DNA from: Bog-473 sp963744935
GTDB lineage: Bacteria > Actinomycetota > Acidimicrobiia > Acidimicrobiales > RAAP-2
DNA: 64,000 nt
NCBI GenBank assembly: GCA_963744935.1
Contig: CAVUVM010000013.1
Location: 124,001 to 188,000, forward strand
Direction: 5' to 3'
Shown: positions 27,212-36,081 of the stretch, piece after piece
Layout of the letters: every line of letters begins with the position of its first letter
How positions within the stretch are numbered: the first letter of the stretch is position 1
Notes under the pieces: generated by a model
What the model saw: the letters and a program-made list of their open reading frames with translations, nothing else
The model's database searches: none
What the model was told of the DNA's origin: nothing
Translations under genes and position numbers: made by a program

Positions 27212-28660
27212 TCAGGACTCTTCGAGGTAGTCGCGCAGCAGGTGGGCGGCGTCGGGCCGGCGCAGCTTGGCCAGCGTCTTGGACTCGATCTGGCGCACCC
27301 GCTCGCGGGTGACCCCGAACTCCCTGCCCACTTCTTCGAGGGTGCGGATCTTGCCGTCGTCGAGCCCGAAGCGCAGGCGCACCACGTCCTGCTCGCGCTC
27401 GGAGAGGTGCCCGAGCGCCTCGCGCACCGCGGCGTCGAGCAACGACCGCGTCGCCGCGTCGTCGGGCACCACCGCGCCCCGGTCCTCGATGAGGTCCGAC
27501 AGGTTGAAGTCGTCCTCGTCGCCGACCGGCTGCTCCAGCGACACCGTGTCCTGGTTGATACGCAGGATCTCGCGCACGCGCTCGATCGGGAGCTCGACGC
27601 GCTGCGCCACCTCCTCGATCGCCGGCTCGCGCCCGAGCTCTTGGAGGAGCTGGCGCTGCGCCCACACGACCTTGTTGATGGTCTCGACCATGTGTACCGG
27701 GATCCGGATGGTGCGGGCCTGATCCGCGATCGCGCGCGTGATCGCCTGGCGGATCCACCACGTCGCGTAGGTGGAGAACTTGAAGCCCTTGGTGTGGTCG
27801 AACTTGTCGACCGCCCGCATCAGCCCGAGGTTCCCCTCCTGGATGAGATCGAGGAAGGCCAGCCCGCGGTTGCGGTAGCGCTTGGCGATCGAGACGACGA
27901 GTCGCAGGTTGGCCTCGATGAGCTCGTCCTTGGCCTTGAGCCCCTTGCGCACGAGGCGCCGGTTCCGCGTCTGCTCCTCGGCGCTCAGGAGGTCCACGGA
28001 CGGGCCCTCGCCCTCCTCGGCCAGCTCGTGTGCCGCCAGCTTGGCGGCGGCGATGTTCCCGGCCTCGATGGCCTGGGCGATCTCGACCTCGAGCTCGGCG
28101 TTGAGCAGGGGGACCCGGCCGATCTCCTTTAGATAGGTGTGGACCGGGTCCTCGGCGCTCCCGCCGGACTCGCCCAAGGAGCTGGCCCTCTTGCCGTTGG
28201 ACTCGCGACGGGAGCTCGACCGCGCGCCGGCGCTGGACGCCCCGTTCGAGCGAGGCGCCGGCCGCGCCTCCTCGTGCGGCACGACCTCGACGATGGGGTC
28301 CTCTTCCTCGTCCTCGACGAGCGCCACGCCCTCCGCAGTCACGCGGTCAATCAGCGTGGTGAGCACCTCGGGCGTGAGCTCGACGGTGTGCAGTGCCTCG
28401 ATCACTTCTGCTTGCGTCAATTGTCCTTTCTCGCGGCCGATGGCAAGCACCGCTTCGAAGTCGAGCTCGGGGACACCAGGCGGGAGCGCACCTTTGGCGA
28501 TCGACGTCACCGACGCGTCGGACGGCGACGCCGTGTCCGTCAAGACGTCCGAGGACGACGAAGTCGAATCGTTCAGCGACACCTGAGGTGACGTCGTAGT
28601 AACAGACTCCGCCGCATCCACACTCTCATCGTCGATCACGATTGCAGACTCTTCGCTCAC
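27212..28660 (-). CDS. rpoD: Primary RNA polymerase sigma factor RpoD/SigA
   Basis: The protein has 482 aa. The GTG at 28660 overlaps the dnaG stop as GTGA, so it is preferred over an upstream start 16 codons earlier. An acidic, low-complexity N-terminus (about 1-140) is followed by region 1.2 ('DPVHTYLKEIGRVPLL'), region 2 ('LVVSIAKRYRNRGLAFLDL', 'FSTYATWWIRQAITRAI', promoter melting and -10 contact), region 3 and region 4.2 ('EFGVTRERVRQIESK', -35 contact). It directs housekeeping transcription. The dnaG-rpoD order recalls the macromolecular synthesis operon of other bacteria, without rpsU here. Confidence 0.96.
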   Translation of the reverse strand: MSEESAIVIDDESVDAAESVTTTSPQVSLNDSTSSSSDVLTDTASPSDASVTSIAKGALPPGVPELDFEAVLAIGREKGQLTQAEVIEALHTVELTPEVLTTLIDRVTAEGVALVEDEEEDPIVEVVPHEEARPAPRSNGASSAGARSSSRRESNGKRASSLGESGGSAEDPVHTYLKEIGRVPLLNAELEVEIAQAIEAGNIAAAKLAAHELAEEGEGPSVDLLSAEEQTRNRRLVRKGLKAKDELIEANLRLVVSIAKRYRNRGLAFLDLIQEGNLGLMRAVDKFDHTKGFKFSTYATWWIRQAITRAIADQARTIRIPVHMVETINKVVWAQRQLLQELGREPAIEEVAQRVELPIERVREILRINQDTVSLEQPVGDEDDFNLSDLIEDRGAVVPDDAATRSLLDAAVREALGHLSEREQDVVRLRFGLDDGKIRTLEEVGREFGVTRERVRQIESKTLAKLRRPDAAHLLRDYLEES

Positions 28661-30570
28661 CCTCGCCCGCTCAAATCGATATCCCCTCGATCCCTTTCGG
28701 CTAACCAACCTACCAACCGGTCGGAGGCATCGCGTCCGGCGCCCGGATCGTCGAGTTGTGCCAGCCAGTGGCGTACTTGTCTGGTCTCGGCGTCGCGCGA
28801 CGCATCGCCCCCGGCCCGCGACTCGACCTCGATCTCGGTCAGGGCGCGCCGCGCCGCCGCGTGCAGGAGCACGGCCACCACGGAGTCGACCGGGTCCCCC
28901 AACTCGGGATCACCCGATAAGGGCTCCTCGACTATGACGCGTCGCAATAGGTTCGCCACCTCCGGTGACGCAGCTTCAACCGCCTCGGGCACGCTGTCGT
29001 TCTCGAGCAACGCCACGAATGCCTGGCGTTGCACGGGATCGACAAAGAGCACCGCGTGCACTCGATCAGCTACATCATCGGGCCGGTGGACGGCCAGCTT
29101 GAGCGCCTCGAGCCCAGGCCCAGGTCGCAGCGCTGTCGAGGCAGCCGCCATCGCTCCTCCATCCTCGGGCCCGAAGTGGTCGCTGTCGTCCTCGGGGTAC
29201 GCCGATGGCGGCGGCTCCTCCCCCCGCGCCGGACGCCGGCGGCGCCCCGTTGCGCCCTCGGCCGGCGGGTGCGCGCGGAGATACTCGAGGCGCTCGCGGA
29301 GCTTGGCCGCGTCGACCCGGCAGCGATCCGCCAGCTGCATGACGTACTGGTCCCGCACCAGATCGTCGGGGTGCTCGGCCACCGCCGTCAGCGCGGCCTC
29401 GGCCGCCCGGGCCCGGCCCTCGGCCGTCGAGAGGTTGCCGGTCCTGAGCATGCGGTCGACGCGGAACTGGAGGAAGGGCCTCGCCTCGCGGATGGCCGTG
29501 GCGAGGGCGCCGGGATCCGTGCGCGCCAGGTCGCCGGGGTCGCTGCCGCCCGGCAGCTCGGCCACCACGACGTCGACCTCGTGCTTGCGCTCCCACTCGT
29601 AGACGCGTGACGTCGCGCTCTGCCCGGCCGCGTCGGCGTCGTAGGCGAGCACGATGCGCTTGGCGAAGTTGCGCAACAACGTGAAGTGCTCTTCGGCCAG
29701 CGCGGTCCCGCACGTCGCCACCGCCCACGGAACGCCGGCCTGGAAGCATCCGATGACGTCGGTGTACCCCTCGCACACGACCACCTCGCCCTGCGCGATG
29801 ACACCGTGCTTCGCCCAGTTGAGCGCGTAGAGCGTGCGCCGCTTCGAATAGATGGCCGACTCCTGTGAATTCTTGTACTTCGGCTCGGGCCGCTGCGGCG
29901 GTTCTGCCCCGGGTCGTGCCGGCAGGATGCGTCCGCCCAACGCGACGGGCCGGCCCGAGGGGTCACAGATCGGGAACAGGACGCGAGCTCGGAAGAAATC
30001 TTGGGGGCGGCCGCGTCGGTTGACGAAGCCGAGGCCCGAGTCTGAGAGCACCGTCTCGGGCAGCTTGAGCGCCTTCGCCAGGGCGTCCCAGTCGTCGGGG
30101 GCCCAGCCGAGGCGGAATTGGCGTACGACGTCGCCGTCGTAGCCGCGCGAGCGCAGGTAGTCGCGTGCGGGTCCGGCGTCGGGCGCGGAGAGCAGGCGCT
30201 GGTGGTACCAGGTGACGGCACGCTCCATGGCGTCGAGCAGCTCGGAGCGCCGCTTCTGGTCGCGTCCGGTCTCGGAGTCCTCGTGCAGCGTGATCCCGGC
30301 CCGATCGGCCAGGAACCGCACGGCGTCGACGAAGTCGAGGTGGTCCATGGCGCGCACGAAGCTGATGGCGTCGCCCGATGCCTGGCAGCCGAAGCAGTAG
30401 TAGAAGCCCTCCTCTGCGTTGACGCTGAACGAGGGCGTCTTCTCGGTGTGGAAGGGACACAGGCCGCTCCAGCGCCGGCCCACCTTCTTGAGCGCTGAGT
30501 GCTCGCTGATCAGCGCGACGATGTCGGTAGCCCCGCGGACCTGGGCGACTTCCTCGTCCGGTATCCCCAC
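28657..30570 (-). CDS. dnaG: DNA primase
   Basis: The protein has 637 aa with a GTG start. The CHC2 zinc ribbon uses Cys38, His41, Cys59 and Cys62 ('GLCPFHTEKTPSFSV', 'YYCFGC'). The Toprim catalytic core has 'VVVCEGYTDVIG' (about 263-274) and 'LAYDADAAG' (about 313-321). The C-terminal helicase-binding part is preceded by a charged low-complexity linker ('GRRRRPARGEEPPPS'). It synthesises RNA primers at the fork with DnaB. It overlaps rpoD by four bases and is separated from ppdK by a tandem-repeat interval. Confidence 0.95.
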   Translation of the reverse strand: MGIPDEEVAQVRGATDIVALISEHSALKKVGRRWSGLCPFHTEKTPSFSVNAEEGFYYCFGCQASGDAISFVRAMDHLDFVDAVRFLADRAGITLHEDSETGRDQKRRSELLDAMERAVTWYHQRLLSAPDAGPARDYLRSRGYDGDVVRQFRLGWAPDDWDALAKALKLPETVLSDSGLGFVNRRGRPQDFFRARVLFPICDPSGRPVALGGRILPARPGAEPPQRPEPKYKNSQESAIYSKRRTLYALNWAKHGVIAQGEVVVCEGYTDVIGCFQAGVPWAVATCGTALAEEHFTLLRNFAKRIVLAYDADAAGQSATSRVYEWERKHEVDVVVAELPGGSDPGDLARTDPGALATAIREARPFLQFRVDRMLRTGNLSTAEGRARAAEAALTAVAEHPDDLVRDQYVMQLADRCRVDAAKLRERLEYLRAHPPAEGATGRRRRPARGEEPPPSAYPEDDSDHFGPEDGGAMAAASTALRPGPGLEALKLAVHRPDDVADRVHAVLFVDPVQRQAFVALLENDSVPEAVEAASPEVANLLRRVIVEEPLSGDPELGDPVDSVVAVLLHAAARRALTEIEVESRAGGDASRDAETRQVRHWLAQLDDPGAGRDASDRLVGWLAERDRGDIDLSGRG

Positions 30571-30638
30571 ACCCCGACGGTACCGCGACGTTGTCCTTGA
30601 CGATTCGGGCCCGCATCGTCGGCGGCGGGCTGGGTGGC

Positions 30639-30788
30639 CTGGCCTTCGCTGGTTCTCTGGCCTTCGCTGGTTCTCTGGCCTTCGCTGGTTCTCTGGCCTT
30701 CGCTGGCGCCGGTCGCCGCAGCGAGTGCCGGTCGCCTCAGCTGGCGCCCGATCGCCTCAGCTGGCGCCCGATCGCCTCAGCTGGCGCC
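30639..30788. repeat. Two adjacent short tandem repeats between ppdK and dnaG
   Basis: The 18-bp unit CTGGCCTTCGCTGGTTCT occurs three times perfectly (30639-30692), followed by a 14-base partial. After a spacer, the 20-bp unit CTGGCGCCCGATCGCCTCAG occurs twice (30741-30780) with a partial on each side. The second array overlaps the ppdK stop codon. Both begin with CTGG. Unit number may vary between strains. Confidence 0.85.
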
Positions 30789-33467
30789 GTCCTGCGCGGC
30801 CAGGACGGCCTGGGCGGCGGAGAGGCGCGCAACGGGGACCCGGAACGGCGAGCAGCTGACGTAGTTCAGCCCGGCGTCGTAGAAGAAGCCGATGGAGGCG
30901 GGGTCGCCGCCGTGCTCGCCGCAGACGCCGATCTTGAGGCCGGGCTGGGTGGCCCGGCCCCGCTCGGTGCCGAGCTTGACCAGCTCGCCCACCCCGTCGA
31001 AGTCGACCACTTCGAAGGGGTTGCGCGGGAGCAGGCCGAGCTCGAGGTAGGCGCTCATCATCCGTCCCTCGACGTCGTCACGCGAGAACCCGAACGTCAT
31101 CTGGGTGAGGTCGTTCGTCCCGAAGGAGAAGAAGTCGGCCACCTCGGCGATCTCGTCGGCGCGCAGCGCCGCCCGCGGCGTCTCGATCATCGTCCCGATG
31201 GTCACTTCGAGCTTGCCCGCCCGGGACGAGCCCGACGGGGCCGCCTTGGCGCCCCTCGAGGGCCGCGGTGCCCGCTCGCGGTTGACCGCGGCCACCGCGT
31301 CTTCGACCCAACCGCGAGCCAACGCCAGCTCCTCGCGGGTAACCGTGAGCGGGATCATGATCTCGACGATCGGATGGCCGCCGTCGGCGACGCGTTGGCG
31401 GGCAGCCTCCATGAGCGCCCGGACTTGCATGGCGTAGAGCCCCGGCTTGATCACCCCGAGACGCACCCCGCGCGTCCCGAGCATCGGGTTGGACTCGCGC
31501 CAGGCCAGCGCCGCCTCGTAGAGCCGCCGCTCCTCGGGGTTGAGGCCGACGGTGGCCTCTTTGTGGGCCAGCTCCTCGGTCGAGGGCAAGAATTCGTGCA
31601 GCGGTGGGTCGAGCAGCCGCACCGTGACCGGCAGCCCGTCCATCGCGGCCAGGATGGCGAGGAAGTCCTCGCGCTGGACGACGCGCAATTCCTCGAGCGC
31701 GTCGGCCTCCTCGGCGGGCGAGTGGGCCAGGATCATCCGTCGCACCACGGGCAGGCGGTCCTCGCCCAAGAACATGTGCTCGGTACGGCACAGACCGATG
31801 CCCTCGGCGCCGAGGTCGCGCGCGTTGGCGGCGTCGTCCCCGGTGTCCGCGTTGGCGCGCACGTTGAGATGACCCTTGCGGATGTCGTCGGCCCACGACA
31901 GCACGGTGTCGAAGGCGGCGGGCGGCTTGGCCGCTGTCAAAGGGATCTGGCCGGCGACGACGATGCCGGCGCCGCCGTCGAGGGAGATCCAGTCGCCCTC
32001 GAAAAGCGTGATGCCGCCCGCGGTCACCTGGTGGTCGCCGAGGCGCAGAACCTCCGCGCCCACGACGGCGGGCTTGCCCCAGCCGCGCGCCACGACGGCG
32101 GCGTGGCTCACCAGGCCGCCGCGTGCGGTCAGGATGCCCTCGGAGGCGAGCATGCCGTGCACGTCCTCGGGCGAGGTCTCGTTGCGAACCAGGACAACCT
32201 GCTCGCCGCGCTCCGCGGCGGCGGCCGCGTCGTCGGCAGTGAAGTAGATCCGGCCGACTGCGGCACCCGGGCTGGCGCCGAGCCCCTTGGCCCACGCGAC
32301 GTGGCCCGAGCTGGCGAACTGCGGGTGCAGCACCGAGTCGAGGTGGTCCTCGGTGATGCGCGAGACTGCCTCGGCCCTCGAGATCCCGAGGTCGCTCGGG
32401 CGCACCATGTCGACCGCCATCTTCAAGGCGGCGGCGCCGGTGCGCTTGCCGACACGGGTCTGGAGCATCCAGAGCTTGCCCTGCTCAATGGTGAACTCGG
32501 TGTCGCACATGTCCTTGTAGTGCGACTCGAGGCGACCGAAGATCTTGAGGAGCTCCGTGTGGACCTTGGGGAACTGCTTCTTTAGCGCCGCGATGGGCTC
32601 GGTGTTGCGGATGCCGGCCACCACGTCCTCGCCCTGCGCGTTGACCAAGAAGTCCCCGTACGCGCCCTTGGCCCCCGTGGCCGGGTCGCGGGTGAAGCCC
32701 ACCCCGGTGCCCGAGTTGTCGTCGCGGTTGCCGAACACCATGGCCTGCACGTTGACCGCAGTGCCCAGGTTGTGCGCGATGCGCTCACGCTCGCGGTACG
32801 CGATGGCGCGCGGCCCGTTCCAGCTGCGGAACACGGCCTCGATGGCGCCGCGCAGTTGCTCGGCCGGCTTCTGGGGGAAGGGCTTGCCGGTGTGGCGCTC
32901 GACGATCTGCTGGTAGGAGTCGACGAGGTAGCGCAACAGCTCGACGGGAACCTTGGCGTCGGACTCGGTGCCGGCCAGCTCCTTGGCCGCCTCGAAGAGG
33001 GAGTCGAACTCCTCGCCGGGCAGTTCGAGGACGATGCGGGCGTACATGGCGATGAAGCGCCGGTACGAGTCGAAGGCGAAGCGCTCGTCGCCGGTCTGCT
33101 TGGCCAGGCCCTCGACGGAGTCGTCGTTGAGGCCGAGGTTGAGGACCGTGTCCATCATCCCGGGCATGGAGAACTTGGCACCCGAGCGGACCGAGACCAA
33201 GAGCGGGTCGGCGGGGTCGCCGATCGTCTTGCCCATGGCCGTCTCGAGCCGGCCCCGGGCCGCCGCCACCTCGGCGTCGAGGGCCTTGGGCCATCCGCCG
33301 GCCATGTAGGCGCGGCAGGCGTCGGTCGAGATCGTGAAGCCCGGCGGGACGGGCAGCTCGAGTACGGACGTCATCTCGGCCAGGTTGGCGCCCTTGCCGC
33401 CCAGGAGGTCCTTGAGCTCCATCGGCGGGCGGGGGTGCGTGTGGTCGAAGTCGAAGACGTACGGCAT
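30777..33467 (-). CDS. ppdK: Pyruvate, phosphate dikinase
   Basis: The protein has 896 aa, full length for the family. GGAGG lies six bases before the ATG. The N-terminal ATP-grasp domain starts 'LGGKGANLAEMT' with 'RSGAKFSMPGMMDTVLN'. The swivelling phosphohistidine domain has 'GGLVSHAAVVARGWGKP' with the catalytic His near residue 454. The C-terminal barrel carries 'GLCRTEHMF', 'GTNDLTQMTFGFSRDD' and Cys in 'GVCGEHGGDP' (about 851). It interconverts pyruvate + ATP + Pi with PEP + AMP + PPi. A short Ala/Ser-rich insertion ('SRGAKAAPSGSSRAGK') lies in the barrel near residue 755. The last bases fall in a tandem repeat. Confidence 0.96.
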   Translation of the reverse strand: MPYVFDFDHTHPRPPMELKDLLGGKGANLAEMTSVLELPVPPGFTISTDACRAYMAGGWPKALDAEVAAARGRLETAMGKTIGDPADPLLVSVRSGAKFSMPGMMDTVLNLGLNDDSVEGLAKQTGDERFAFDSYRRFIAMYARIVLELPGEEFDSLFEAAKELAGTESDAKVPVELLRYLVDSYQQIVERHTGKPFPQKPAEQLRGAIEAVFRSWNGPRAIAYRERERIAHNLGTAVNVQAMVFGNRDDNSGTGVGFTRDPATGAKGAYGDFLVNAQGEDVVAGIRNTEPIAALKKQFPKVHTELLKIFGRLESHYKDMCDTEFTIEQGKLWMLQTRVGKRTGAAALKMAVDMVRPSDLGISRAEAVSRITEDHLDSVLHPQFASSGHVAWAKGLGASPGAAVGRIYFTADDAAAAAERGEQVVLVRNETSPEDVHGMLASEGILTARGGLVSHAAVVARGWGKPAVVGAEVLRLGDHQVTAGGITLFEGDWISLDGGAGIVVAGQIPLTAAKPPAAFDTVLSWADDIRKGHLNVRANADTGDDAANARDLGAEGIGLCRTEHMFLGEDRLPVVRRMILAHSPAEEADALEELRVVQREDFLAILAAMDGLPVTVRLLDPPLHEFLPSTEELAHKEATVGLNPEERRLYEAALAWRESNPMLGTRGVRLGVIKPGLYAMQVRALMEAARQRVADGGHPIVEIMIPLTVTREELALARGWVEDAVAAVNRERAPRPSRGAKAAPSGSSRAGKLEVTIGTMIETPRAALRADEIAEVADFFSFGTNDLTQMTFGFSRDDVEGRMMSAYLELGLLPRNPFEVVDFDGVGELVKLGTERGRATQPGLKIGVCGEHGGDPASIGFFYDAGLNYVSCSPFRVPVARLSAAQAVLAAQDGAS

Positions 33468-33617
33468 CGGGCCTCCTTGCCCTGGACAGCCGGGCCGCGT
33501 GGCGAGTGCGGCACTCCGGCGGTCATGCCCGTCCCGACCTGGGACGAACGACGCCAGCCTACTTTCCCCGCGGCTTTCCCTTCGGCGACTCGCCGGGGCC
33601 GGCGACGTCGTCTCCCG

Positions 33618-34094
33618 CTACTCCCCGGGCGGGTCGCCTTCCCAGTCCCAGTCCTCCCTCATGCCGCGCATCTGGTGCTCGAAGACCTCTTTGGCCTGGC
33701 GCATGTAGTCGCGCACGATGGCCAGCTCGTCCAGCGCGAAGCGCTGCGAGACCCGGCGCATCGCCTCGGCGACGGGGCGTTGCAGGTCCTGGAGACGGTC
33801 TGCGGCCGCGGGCACGATCTCGACCCACACCCGGCGCCGGTCCTCGGTGTCGCGCCGCCGCGTCACCATGCCGGCCGCTTCGAGCCGGTCGAGGATGAAG
33901 GTGACCGCCCCGGTGGTGAGCCCGGCCTCCTGGGCGAGCCGGCCCGCGGTCAGCGGGCCATGACGACCAATAAGGTCGAGACAGCGCATGTCGGTGCGGC
34001 TCAACTTCAGCTTCTTGGCCAGCCCCTCATCGAAGTCACTGGCCGCGCCGAGGTATCCCATGATCTCGTTTCGCAGCTGTTGTCCCAGCTCCAT
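33618..34094 (-). CDS. MarR family transcriptional regulator
   Basis: The protein has 158 aa from the ATG at 34094; an in-frame GTG at 34115 would add seven residues. The winged helix lies at about 35-100: 'LSRTDMRCLDLIGRHGPLTAG', recognition helix 'LAQEAGLTTGAVTFILDRL', wing 'RRRDTEDRRRVWVE'. MarR dimers repress adjacent genes until a ligand binds. It is divergent from the DrrAB-like exporter, and an inverted repeat lies in the shared 53-base gap. It therefore probably represses both itself and the exporter. Confidence 0.87.
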   Translation of the reverse strand: MELGQQLRNEIMGYLGAASDFDEGLAKKLKLSRTDMRCLDLIGRHGPLTAGRLAQEAGLTTGAVTFILDRLEAAGMVTRRRDTEDRRRVWVEIVPAAADRLQDLQRPVAEAMRRVSQRFALDELAIVRDYMRQAKEVFEHQMRGMREDWDWEGDPPGE

Positions 34095-34108
34095 CCGTGA
34101 CCAATCTC

Positions 34109-34138
34109 TTGACACCTAAATAACTTTAACACTAAGTT
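34109..34138 (+). promoter_or_regulatory. Promoter and candidate MarR operator for the exporter
   Basis: TTGACA (34109-34114) is followed after 18 bases by TAAGTT (34133-34138), placing transcription start at or next to the ATG at 34148, so the message is probably leaderless. The inverted repeat AACTT-N7-AAGTT (34122-34138) overlaps the -10 region. The stretch is strikingly AT-rich for this genome. It sits between the divergent MarR and ABC genes, as expected for the shared operator. Confidence 0.6.
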
Positions 34139-34147
34139 TCTTTGTTG

Positions 34148-35209
34148 ATGGCTCTTTCTTCGAACTCCTCCACTCCTCTGGCCGTCGAGGCCCACGACCT
34201 GGTGAAGGTCTTCTCCCAGGGCAACGTGCTGGCCCTCGACAAGGTCTCTCTCGCCGTCGAGACCGGCACGGTGCTCGGTCTCCTCGGCCCCAACGGGGCG
34301 GGCAAGACGACGGCCGTGCGCATCCTCTCGACCATCCTCGAACCCGACTCGGGTACCGCCAGCATCCTCGGACACGACGTGGTGAAGGAGCCCGACGTGG
34401 TCCGTCGCCTCATCGGGTTGGCCGGCCAGTACGCAACCGTGGACGAGAACCTGACCGGGCGAGAGAACATCTACATGGTCGGGCGGCTGTCCCACCTGAG
34501 CCGCAAGGTCTCGACACGGCGGGCCGACGAGCTTCTCGGGGCCTTCGGCCTGGCCGACGCGGGCGACCGCGTCCTCAAGACCTACTCGGGTGGCATGCGC
34601 CGCCGGCTCGATCTGGCGGCCGCGCTCGTCGCCAGTCCGCCCGTCCTCTTCCTCGACGAGCCGACCACCGGTCTCGATGTCCAGAGCCGCCAGGACCTGT
34701 GGGCCGTCATCGAGGAGCTGGTACGCGACGGGACGACCGTCCTGCTCACCACCCAGTACCTCGAGGAGGCGGACCGCCTCGCCCGCGACATCGTGGTGGT
34801 CGACCACGGCCGCGTCATCGCCGAGGGCACGCCGGCTGAACTCAAGGCCGACCTCGGCACGTCCGTGGTGTCGGTGACGCTCGGCAACCGTGACATCGTG
34901 CCCACCGCCGTGAGGCTGCTCGCGCCGCTGACGCCGAAGGAACCGGTGGTCGACAACACCACGATCGAGCTGACGGTGGAGAACGGCCCCGCCGTCGGTG
35001 CCGAGGTCCTCCGGGCGCTCGACGCCGCTCAGATCCCCGTGAGCGGGCTCGCCCTGCGCGAGCCCAGCCTCGACGACGTCTTCTTGAGCCTCACGGGACA
35101 CAAGACCGAAGCCGAGACCGAGGCCGAGCGGGAGGCCCGCCGGGGGCGCCGCCGCCGAGCCGCCGAAGCCAACGTCGACGTAAACGCCGACGGAAAGGAC
35201 GCCGCATGA
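34148..35209 (+). CDS. DrrA-like ABC exporter ATP-binding protein
   Basis: The protein has 353 aa from the ATG at 34148; two TTG codons directly upstream are less likely. Walker A is GPNGAGKTT, the signature is 'YSGGMRRRLDLAAAL', Walker B is 'PVLFLDEPTTGLD', and the D- and H-loop region reads 'TVLLTTQYLEEADRLA'. The C-terminal extension ends in a Glu/Arg-rich tail. DrrA-type ATPases pair with one ABC-2 permease to export drugs, lipids or polyketides. The permease gene starts four bases before this stop codon. Control by the divergent MarR protein fits a drug- or metabolite-induced exporter. Confidence 0.9.
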   Translation: MALSSNSSTPLAVEAHDLVKVFSQGNVLALDKVSLAVETGTVLGLLGPNGAGKTTAVRILSTILEPDSGTASILGHDVVKEPDVVRRLIGLAGQYATVDENLTGRENIYMVGRLSHLSRKVSTRRADELLGAFGLADAGDRVLKTYSGGMRRRLDLAAALVASPPVLFLDEPTTGLDVQSRQDLWAVIEELVRDGTTVLLTTQYLEEADRLARDIVVVDHGRVIAEGTPAELKADLGTSVVSVTLGNRDIVPTAVRLLAPLTPKEPVVDNTTIELTVENGPAVGAEVLRALDAAQIPVSGLALREPSLDDVFLSLTGHKTEAETEAEREARRGRRRRAAEANVDVNADGKDAA

Positions 35210-36027
35210 CGACGATCGCCCTGCCGCAGTTGACCGAGCAGACGGCCCCGCCCAGCGGCAGCCGGCTGGGCTGGGCCGTGCAGGACATGTTGACGGTCAC
35301 CTGGCGCAACCTCAAAGCGCTCACGCGGACCCAAGAGGCGCTGTTCTTCTCGGCGGTGCAGCCGATCATGTTCACGCTGCTCTTCGTCTACGTGTTCGGC
35401 GGCGCCATCCACACGTCGGTCCCCTACGTCGACTACCTCTTGCCCGGCATCTACGTCCAGACGGTCGCCTTCGGCGCGGTGTCCACCGCCGTCGGCCTCT
35501 CCGAGGACCTGCACAAGGGGCTGATCGAGCGCTTCCGGGCGCTGCCGATGGCCCGCTCCGCCGTGCTTGGCGGGCGCACGACGGCGGACCTGGTGCGAAA
35601 CGTCTTCGTCGTGGTCCTCATCAGCGCGGTCGGCTTCGCAGTGGGCTTTCGCATCTCGACCAACGTGGGCCTCTTCTTCTTGGGCCTGCTGATCGTGCTG
35701 CTCTTCAGCTACACGCTGTGCTGGGGCTTCGCCACGGTGGGGCTGTCGGCGCCCAACGCCGAGACGGCACAGATCATGGTGTTCCCGATCCTCTTCCCGT
35801 TCATCTTCGCCTCGTCCGCCTTCGTGCCCGTGAGCGCCATGCCGGGCTGGCTCCAGGCCTTCGCCAGCCACCAACCGGTGACCCAGGTGGTCGACGCCGC
35901 CCGTTCCCTCATGGTGGGGGGCACCTTGCAGGACACCGGCGCGGTCTGGGCGGCGTTGGCCTGGTGCGTCGGGCTGCTGATCGTCTTGGCGCCGCTGGCC
36001 GTGCGCAAGTACCGCCGCGTCGCCTGA
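35206..36027 (+). CDS. DrrB-like ABC-2 exporter permease
   Basis: The protein has 273 aa with about six transmembrane segments. The N-terminal coupling region 'DMLTVTWRNLKALTRTQEA' precedes the first segment, followed by the ABC-2 motif area 'YVDYLLPGIYVQTVAFGA' and 'LSEDLHKGLIERFRALPMA'. It forms the channel of the exporter with the preceding ATPase and is translationally coupled to it (ATGA). It is convergent with glyS; no clear terminator is visible in the 54-base gap. Confidence 0.9.
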   Translation: MTTIALPQLTEQTAPPSGSRLGWAVQDMLTVTWRNLKALTRTQEALFFSAVQPIMFTLLFVYVFGGAIHTSVPYVDYLLPGIYVQTVAFGAVSTAVGLSEDLHKGLIERFRALPMARSAVLGGRTTADLVRNVFVVVLISAVGFAVGFRISTNVGLFFLGLLIVLLFSYTLCWGFATVGLSAPNAETAQIMVFPILFPFIFASSAFVPVSAMPGWLQAFASHQPVTQVVDAARSLMVGGTLQDTGAVWAALAWCVGLLIVLAPLAVRKYRRVA

Positions 36028-36081
36028 GAAGAGTGGGGAAGAGTCGCCTGAGCGAGCTGGCCCAGGACCGCGCCGAGCCGG

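Noticed and set aside
30639..30788. CRISPR array
   Set aside because: The repeats are directly adjacent tandem units without unique spacers, and no cas genes exist in the window.
30591..32585. 664-aa open frame on the plus strand opposite ppdK
   Set aside because: It is antisense to a full-length PpdK with all motifs, is rich in Arg/Gly/His/Asp as expected of reversed GC-rich codons, and has no domain.
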